From: Datnioides undecimradiatus
Taxonomy: Eukaryota; Chordata; Actinopteri; Lobotiformes; Datnioididae
NCBI GenBank assembly: GCA_008933995.1
Contig: WARS01000110.1
Span: 3,059,001 to 3,123,000, forward strand
DNA: 64,000 nt
Direction of reading: 5' to 3'
The notes beneath the pieces were generated by a model. It had not been told where the DNA came from. It ran no database searches and saw only the letters and a list, made by a program, of their open reading frames with translations. This document shows, in pieces, positions 48,001-57,000 of this stretch. Position numbers and translations under genes: made by a program. How positions within the stretch are numbered: the stretch's first letter is position 1; every line of letters begins with the position of its first letter.

Positions 48001-51000
48001 TGATGGGTCCCGCTGTCTTCTGGCAATTGGAAACACTCCTGTCACTACATTTGCCAAAGACAAATTCGGTGAAGGTTTGCTGTATCTGATGGGTTATTAC
48101 TACACCCTGCATCTCACCTATCCTAAGTGTGTGGCGACCCTTCTCTCTGTCATTCAGACAGAAGTCTTACAGGACAGTATCCACGAGCGAGACACCACAG
48201 GCTCGTACAAAAGAGCCATGGCAGAGTGGAATGCTTTCATTAAGAAATAGAGGTCAAGCCCCTGTGTTTTTTGAAGTTTTACACAAATACTGAAAGCTTG
48301 CTGTCTATTTTTGTTCATGCAAAGTAGTTTTTTCCTTGACTACCATGTTCTGTCTCATATTTTAAATGTTATCAAAGATAATAAGGTTATAGCCTCTGTT
48401 ACCTCTGAGTGTTTCAGAGGTACTTTTTTGGGGGGGATGTCTAATTTTGCAAGCATTATGTTACAATGATTGTAAACATTGTAAGGAATCCAGCTATTCT
48501 GCAAGCACTTCAAATAAATGTTCTTGGCAATATTCTCTGTGACAGATTGACTGCTTACCTAGCTGGAAAGCAATGTGACTTCATTATGAATGTACCAGAT
48601 GCCAGTCACATGGGAGGTGTTTGGGAACGGCAGATCAGGACAGTTAGGAGCATCCTAAACTGTATCCTCTCACAGAGTGTTGGAAAGTTAGATGATGCTT
48701 CTCTAAGAAACTTCTTCTACGAAGCCATGTCAATTGTAAACAGCCGCCCACTCACAACTGACAGCATTAATGATCCTAAAAGTCTAGAACCACTCACACT
48801 GCAAAAATTAATAGTCTTAATATAAGAAATAAATACTTGGTTTGAGCAGATATAGACTAAAATTAAGTGAAATAATCTGCCAGTGCAGTGAGATAATCAC
48901 ACTTGGTAAGTTTTCTTGAAATAAGAAAAAATAAATACATATTAGGCAAGTGAGAAATATCTTAAAATAAGTGGTGAAACACTCATTCCAAGTACTGTAT
49001 GCAAGTCAAATAATCTCAAAACTGCACAGCACTCCTGTCAGCCCATTTGTGAGATCCAGTCCAGTTAGTAAGTGATCATTCAGAGCCGTGCCATCATACT
49101 TGGCAGAACAGTCAAACACAACCCTAATTTTTTCTGGCTTTCTAGGATGATACACTCCTTGGTGCGGAATATACCACACTTCTCCATCCTTGGGTTGGTT
49201 TTCAGCTTTTTCTGCATCCCCATCTTTAAACACATTTCCCATAAACTTTACATAGTCCTTCTTGAACTTGGGAGTTTCCCTTTAAGCTGTTTCAGCCGTA
49301 CCAGGGCTAAATGCCCATTCTGTGGCAGTTGTGGGCGTGTCTTAAATGGAAGAGGCATTTCCAGGTGCCCATCTGTGTTCCAATGTATCCTTTTACTCAG
49401 AAATTGCATGAATTGAATATCATCTTGTGAAATGCTTTTTTCTCCAGGATTAGTATCCTTGAAGTCTGATTCAAAAACCTTTATGAGAGCAGCTGGTGTC
49501 AGCAGTGGAAGTTCCTTGACAGATATGCGATGGCATAGGTCACTACGGTTGATTCTGCAGTCCTTGCAGTGAGCTTCCCACAATGATCCAGCCCAAGTCA
49601 GTCTTAATGCCGTATGGCTTATTGTCACTTACTGTGATAACCTGACACAGTGCCAATGCTCTGGGGCAATCGTAGCCTATGAGGAGTCTGACCTCACTCT
49701 ATCAGCTTTGGGATTTCATGCTCTAGCTTGCTCAGATGTTTCCACCTTTTGGCATTTTCTGGGGTAGGAATGTGAGAACAGTCAAGGGGAAGGAAGTCTC
49801 TGGTGTAAGCAGGTGGCAAGTTGATATAGCTTTTTGAGGAAAACCCCCTAACTCTAAGTCCACTAACTCTTTTACTCAACAATGGAGCCCTTGGCCATCA
49901 TAGTGGTAAGCTTTAGCTTCACTGGCTCTAAACCCACCCCCAACTTCTCACATAACTCCTGGTCTACAAAAGTGTTGCTACTCTGGGTATCTAGCAGGGC
50001 TATACACTAAGGTCTCTTTTTCAGGAGTGGAATTTGAAGAAATCCATACAGGAACTATCATAGATGTGCTCCCACCATCACCTCTGTCCACACAGCACGA
50101 GAGGGAGGATGTGTTTTCTTCCATTTGCATAGCTTGAAAGGATGTGTCTGCAGCAACAGGATGACGTTCTTCATGAAGCGGTGTTGGGTGCATTTTCTTA
50201 CACACACCACAGATAGCTTTATTCTTGCATTCCTTCGCATTGTGTCCTCTCCTGAGACATCCAAAGCACAGGTTATTGTCAAAAACAAACCTTTTCTTTT
50301 CTTCCACAGGCTTATTTGCAAGGTTCTGACATTTGTGGATGGAGTGGCTCTCTCCGCAGCATAAACAAGTGACTGAGTTAGATGACGGAAATGACATGTT
50401 CACTCTCTTGGATCCACTTGAATCCTTTGAACCATTCTCCACAGCCCGGTGTGTTTTTGTCAAGGAAGATGACTTTTCTGATGCATTTGTGATGAACACA
50501 TTAGCCTTTGGACGCTTTACATCTCTAAGTGGTTTCTCTTCAGTAGGTTTTAAGGCACAAAAAGATGTCACAGGGTTGCTTGCAACCTCAGCTTCCTTTG
50601 CTACAAAGTCAGCAAACTCTTGGAAATTCGGATATTCCTCTGTTTGTTGCAGTTGCTTTGTGACATGACGATTCCATCGAGAAGTCACCCAGTCAGGGAG
50701 TTTTAGAACCATCTTTTGATTCTCTTCACAGTCGTTTAACACCTGAAGTCCTTTGATGTGTAGCATAGCATTGCTGCAGGCTGTCAAAAAGTCACTAAAT
50801 TGTCTCAGTTTAGCTGATTCTCTTGAGCCAATCTTTGGCCAGTTATTCAGTTTTTCTCTGAATGCACGCTGGATTACGAAAGGATGGCCACACCGAGCGT
50901 TCAGTGTCTCCCACGTGTGATGTCAAGCAGATGAGTTTTTTCCTGGAGGTTTCACCAGGTATCATATGTTGCTGTGGCACTCAATCAGTTATTCTATTAT

Positions 51001-54000
51001 GGTCCTGTCTGGGTGTTGAAAAAAATGGATTATAGTTCCCGGTTAGGTCTGAGTCCAGTGGTTGTCTTTTTAAAGTGAAATGACTGGTTGCCAGTAAGTC
51101 CATTATTATTTCATTCATTATTTCCATTATTATGACTAGAAGATGCACTACATTTATAGACTTAGTTTTGAAAGTTTACTGAATGGCACAAAGTTATAGA
51201 TACACAAAAAGGACACATCTAGTGGCACATTTTGAGTTATGTTTGGGATTGTTTAATTTAGCATTAGGTTAATATAGTGTCCAATATCATGTTGAAATCC
51301 CAACATCCAGATATTGACAGATCAAATAAGTTTTGATACTAAGAAAAAGTATTTGCATTGATAGTGCTAATTGGGTTAAAGGGCTGTAAGTAAATTGCTG
51401 TTTGGTATTGGGTTTTACAAGACCCAAAAGAAAACAAAACAGACCAAGTAAAAACTATATAATAATTAGTAATAATTTTATGTTGTCATGGGTTTAAGTT
51501 TCTGTTGGTGATTTTGTCTTCTGTGTCGTAGTTTTCTATGCTTGTGATTATTTCCTGTTTTATTTTGAAAGGTTTTTCCTTTGTGCATCTCTGTGTACTT
51601 GTTTCCTGTGGTTAATTAGTTCATTGGTTTCACCTGTGTCTTGTTTGCTTTGTTCTTTGTCAGTTTGTTATGTTTGTGTGAGAGCTGATGTGCCTTCCTA
51701 GTTTCCTTGTGTTTTTCTTGTGTTCCCATGGGTTTCTCGCAGTTCTGGATTTTCAGTTTTTTGGAATTTTTGCCTGTTCTTTTTGGATTTGTTTGCTGTG
51801 CATACATGAGTGGTAAACTTCATGTGGTAAACTTTTATGTTCCTCAAATAACACAGCAGTTCGTCATATTTGACAGGGTGACCAACTGTCAAAAAACATA
51901 CTTTTATCTTAGAAAATAGTCTTTAAAAAAACAACATTTCTGCCTCATGAGCAACAATGGCACTAGCACAAATGTTGCTTTGGCGTGTATATAAATTAAA
52001 TAGTATGTGATAATCCCACCCCTGGAGACCAGCGGTTTCCAGCAGAGGGGTGACACCCACATTCTACTTGACGAAATAAAATTTTAGTAATGGCCCCAAA
52101 CGCAAAAACACTATAGAAATACAGAGCAAGGATGCAACAGAGACACATTCTGTACCCTTGTTGATGTTGTAGTGGTTGGTTCACACCACTACGAAGAGCT
52201 GCTTCCTGCAAGAGGCCATGAAGTTTGGTGCCAAGGCTGAGAGCCCCTAGAGCGGTATCCAGACACTCCTGCTCTGCTAAATGGGTGTTGAATACATTCT
52301 CTTGTGCGGTGCCCAATACACCCTGTGATCTGGATGAAACACTCTGCCAGGCCACACAGGCATTTTGGTGAGGTCTTTCTTCACGTTACTGGGAAAAGCA
52401 GTCTGTGCCAGCCGAATTTGTTTACAAGCCAGCGTGGCCACACCCACATCCCATGTGAGCTCAGCCATAAGGGCAGAAATACTTTTTTACTGTCACAAGG
52501 TTCAAGGTGTCTCAGTCCTCTGGTTTGGCTGCCTTCTTAATAGTTGCCAAGAAATTAGCCAATGCATTAACCCTTCATGCTGCCATTGTGGCTGTGTTGT
52601 AGGAGCAAAACACTAAGCAGTCGGTCTTTATACTCTCTCAGACCTGACAGTGGACGGGGGGGGCAGGCCCAATAGAGTCAGAGTGAAGAATGGCCATTAG
52701 CAACCACTTTTTACTCTTAATATTTATAGCACCAGCACCACTTTTTTTATAACATACATGTATAAACCATCATTGGATGTATATGATATCAAGTATCTAG
52801 TCATCATGATCAAATGTCAAAAGGGTGCTCATGAAGTTTATATTGTTTCACATCTGATCAAAACAGTGACAGGTCTAAGTCTTCCACTCATAAAAATTAA
52901 ATACAGAAATGTGTGTCTCATTTATTGACCCAGCTCAACAGATCTTCAGTGTAGACTTCAAAAAAATTTAACATGATTAGGGAAATTGGAAAAAAAACCT
53001 CCCCCTCCTTGAACCGCCACCTTACCGTGGTGGAGGGGTTTGAGTACCCGAATGACCCTAGGAGCTATGTTGTCGGAGGCTTAATGCCCCTAGTAGGGTT
53101 TCCCAAGGCAAACAGGTCCTAGGTGATGGGTCAGACTAAGAGCAGTTCAAGAAGCCCCTTATGAACAACATAATATCAAGGAACCGTTACGTCGCCCAGA
53201 TTGGCGTCACCGGGGTCCCACCCTGGAGCCACGCCTGGGGTTGGGGCTCACAGGCGAGCGCCTGGTGGCCAGGTCTCTGCCCACGGGACCTAGCTGGGCA
53301 CAGCCCGAAGAGGCAATGTGGGTTCACCTTCCCGTAGGCCCACCACCCACAGGAAGGAGCGTAAGGGGCCGGTGCAAAGTGGACTGGGTAGCGGTCATTG
53401 GCAGGGTCCCCGACGACCCAATCCCTGGACAAAGAATCTGGCTATAGGGACATGGAATGTCACCTCTCTGGGGGTGAAGGAGCCTGAGCTAGTGCGAGAG
53501 GTAGAGCAGTACCGGCTAGAGATAGTCGGGCTCACCTCTACGCACAGCCTGGGCTCTGGAACCACACTCCTTGAGAGGGGTTGGACGCTCTTCTATTCTG
53601 GAGTTCTGGTAGCTCCCCAGCTCAGCTGCCATGTGTTGGAGTTTTGTGTTGGAGAGAGGGTAGCTTCCCTGCGCCTTCGGGTCGGGGATCCAATCACCAC
53701 CTGGTGGTGAGTCCAATCACCACCTGGTGGTGAGTTGGTGGTGAGTTGGATCTGCTAGCGGAGAAGGAAGCTGGACAGACTTGGCAGACCCAAATGTATT
53801 GTGAGGGTCTGCTGGGAACGTCTGGCTGAACCCTCTGTCAGAGAGGTTTTCAACCATCGCCTCCGGGAGAACTTTGACCAGGTCCCGAGGGAGGCTGGGG
53901 GCACTGAGTCAGAGTGGACCATGTTCTCCACCTCCATTGTCCACGCGGCCACAGCTCCGAACGGCCGCGACAATGAAGGTGGAGAACATGGTCCACTCGG

Positions 54001-57000
54001 ACTCAATGTCCCCAGCCTCCCTCGGGACATCAGAAGTAAGGGATGTCGTCAAGCTGAAGAAGGAGTCCTATCGGGCCTGGTTGGCCTCTGGGACTCCTGA
54101 GGCAGCTGATGGGTACCGGCAGGCCAAGCGTGCTGCAGCCCGGGCGGTTGTGGAGGCAAAAACTCGGGTCTGGGAGGAGTTTGGAGAGGCCATGGAGGAG
54201 GACTATCGGATGGCCTCGAAGAAATTCTGGCAAACCGTTCAGCGCCTCAGGAGGGGGAAGCAGCTCTCTGCCAACACTGTTTACAGTGGAAATGGGGAGC
54301 TGTTGACCTTGACTGGGGATATTATCTTTGAGGATCTCCTCAATCCCATTGACACGCCTTCCATAGAGGAAGCAGAAACTGGGGACTCGGAGGTTGACTC
54401 GTCCATCACCCAAGCCACAGTCACCAAGGTAGTTCGGAAGCTCCTTGGTGGCAAGGCACCGGGGGTAGACGAGATCCGCCCTGAGTATCTCAAGTCCCTG
54501 AATGTTGTGGGGCTGTCTTGGCTGACATGCCTCTGCAGCATCGCGTGGCGGTCGGGAACAGTGCCTCTGGACTGGGCAACTGGGGTGGTGGTCCCTCTTT
54601 TTAAGAAGGGGGACCGGAGGGTGTGTTCCAACTATAGGGGGGGGTCACACTCCTCAGCCTCCCTGGGAAAGTCTATTCCAGGGTACTGGAGAGGAGATTT
54701 TGGCCGATAGTCGAACCTTGGATTCAGGAGGAACAATGCAGTTTTTGCCCGGATCGTGGAACACTGGACCAGCTCTTCACTCTCTACAGGGTGCTCGAGG
54801 GTTCATGGGAGTTTGCCCAACCAGTCCACATGTGTTTTGTGGACTTGGAGAAGGCATTTGACTGTGTCCCTTGTGGCATTCTGTGGGAGGTGCTTCAGGG
54901 ATATGGGGTCCGGGGCCCTTTGCTGAGGGCTGTCCGGTCTCTGTACAACCGGGTTTGGTTTGCATTGCCGGCAGTAAGTCAGACCTGTTCCCTGTGCATG
55001 TTGGACTCTGGCAGGGCTGCCCTTTGTCACCGGTTTTGTTCATTATTTTTATGGACAGAATTTCTAGGCGCATCCAGGGGCTGGAGGGGGTCCGGTTTGG
55101 GGACCACAGGATTTCATCTCTGCTTTTTGCGGATGATGTCCTGTTGGCTCCCTCAGGTCAGGACCTTCAGCATGTACTGGGGTGGTTTGCAGTCGAGTGC
55201 GAAGCGACAGGGATGAGAATCAGCACCTCCAAGTCTGAGGCCATGGTCCTCGACTGGAAAAAGGTGGCCTGCCCTCTCCAGGTTGGAGGAGGGTTCCTGC
55301 CCCAAGTGGAGGAGTTTAAGTATCTCAGGGTCATGTTCACAAGTGAGGGAAGGATGGAACGAGAGATTGACAGACAGATCGGTGCAGCGGCTGCAGTAAT
55401 GCGGTCGGTGTACCGTTCTGTCGTGGTGAAGAAGGAGCTGAGCCAAAAGGCGAAGCTCTCAATTTACAGGTCAATCTACGTTCCTACTCTCACCTATGGT
55501 CACGAGCTTTGGGTCATGACCAAAAGGACGCGATCACAGATACAAGCAGCCGAAATGGGTTTCCTCCGCAGGGTGGCAGGGCGCACCCTTCATGATAGGG
55601 TGAGAAGCTCTGTCACCCGGAGGGAGCTCAAAGTAGAGCCGCTCCTCCTCCACATCGAGAGGAGCCAGCTGAGGTGGCTTGGGCATCTGTTTCGGATGCC
55701 TCCCGGACGCCTCCCTGGGGAGGTGTTCCGGCATGTCCCACCGGGAGGAGGCCCCAGGGAAGACCCAGGACACGTTGGAGGGACTATGTCTCTCGACTGG
55801 CCTGGGAACACCTCGGGATCTGCCCGGAAGAGCTGGAGGAAGTCTCTGGAGAGAGGGAAGTCTGGGCATCCCTGCTCAGGCTGCTGCCCCCGCGACCCGG
55901 CCCTGAGTAAGCGGAGGAAGATGGATGGATTGATGGATGGATGGATGGAAAAAACCTCCACAAAGAATTTTCAAGATGTTCATGAGATTATGTCGCTGAC
56001 TTAGCAATTTAACTCCACCTTTTATTACCCACCGTTGGCTCAGGAAAACCATATGCATGGTCTGGTCTGAAGTCTGCATTACATGTGCACATTTTTTCCC
56101 TAAACTCTTTTGATAAATATCAATTTATATGTGGAAAATGGCTCATTTATGTTTAACATGTCATGCACATGCTGGAACTGTTTGTTGACAGTCTATCTAT
56201 CCACCTAGCACACCTGTGCAATGTCTCTGGCTATGGCTCAGCATGTTGAATTTGGTAGCTATGGACACAGATCTAGAACAACAACAAGCAAAAATAGCTC
56301 CTGAATCGATCCCTGAGGCAGTGTGATCAATTGGTTGATACTGTTAGCAAGTTTGGCATAGGCAAGTTGAGGCAATGCATTCACTTGCTTTTACACCCAC
56401 AGTGATTTCAAGCAGGCTTACATGACTCTGTTTCCACTTCTTTTGTCCTTTACAGGAAATGTCTTTGTGGTGAGCCTAGCCTTCGCTGACCTGGTGGTTG
56501 CATTCTACCCATACCCTTTGGTGTTATATGCCATTTTTCATGATGGCTGGGCATTGGGTGACACCCAGTGCAAGGTAGGCCCTGACTTTATGTCTTATGG
56601 CGACTGAATTTTTTGCATCTTATTTCTGCAGCTCCGCTCAAGTGATTTTTTTAAAAATTTAGTTATGTATTTTAACCCTGTCTTTACCAGGTCAGTGGCT
56701 TCCTGATGGGCTTGAGCGTCATTGGCTCTATCTTCAATATAACAGGCATTGCCATCAACCGCTACTGTTACATTTGCCACAGCTTCAGCTACGACAAGTT
56801 GTATAGTTACCGCAACTCACTTTTCCTAGTGGCACTCATCTGGCTGCTGACAGTTGTAGCCATCGTGCCCAACTTCTTCGTCGGCTCACTGCAGTATGAC
56901 CCACGCATCTACTCATGCACATTTGTACAGACAGTCAGTACATCGTATACCATCACAGTGGTGGTCATACATTTCTTTGTTCCCATTTCTGTGGTCACCT

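Larger units (their letters stand above)
44494..48250 (+). pseudogene. SAMD3-like gene, eight coding exons, with one nonsense codon and one phase break
   Basis: Exons with GT/AG sites: 44494-44533, 44832-44949, 45365-45787, 45894-46104, 46360-46571, 46646-46793, 46995-47104 and 47942-48250 (TAG stop). Exons 1-2 give a SAM-like segment ([11 protein letters not shown]), exon 3 a [17 protein letters not shown] segment, exons 5-8 an alpha-helical region ending in [18 protein letters not shown]. Phases agree from exon 3 to 8. Exon 2 ends with two spare bases whereas exon 3 is read from its first base, so an exon may be missing. Exon 6 has an in-frame TAG at 46715-46717 where Trp is expected. The family is known from fish as uncharacterised SAMD3-like proteins; its function is unknown. 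It lies between two CACTA-like termini. Confidence 0.6.
53003..55948 (+). mobile_element. RTE-like LINE with target duplication, (ATGG)n tail and internal inverted duplication
   Basis: Flanked by AAAAAACCTCC on both sides (52992-53002 and 55949-55959), so both ends are preserved. The endonuclease N-terminus is at 53440-53700 ([12 protein letters not shown]). The EN is then cut short, followed by an inverted duplication (53883-54027). [15 protein letters not shown] (about 54453-54490), a shift in a G run near 54640, [10 protein letters not shown] (54844-54873), [12 protein letters not shown] (about 55126-55160), EFKYLRVMF, then a C-terminal [15 protein letters not shown] domain. It ends in an ATGG repeat, as RTE-type LINEs do. 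The clade is inferred. Confidence 0.8.

Noticed and set aside
51996-52468. DIRS-like gag as a firm call
   Set aside because: Only two short motifs fit and stops intervene, so it is mentioned only as a possibility.
55534-55961. Minus-strand open frames opposite the LINE RT
   Set aside because: Antisense to a coding region with clear RT C-terminal motifs.
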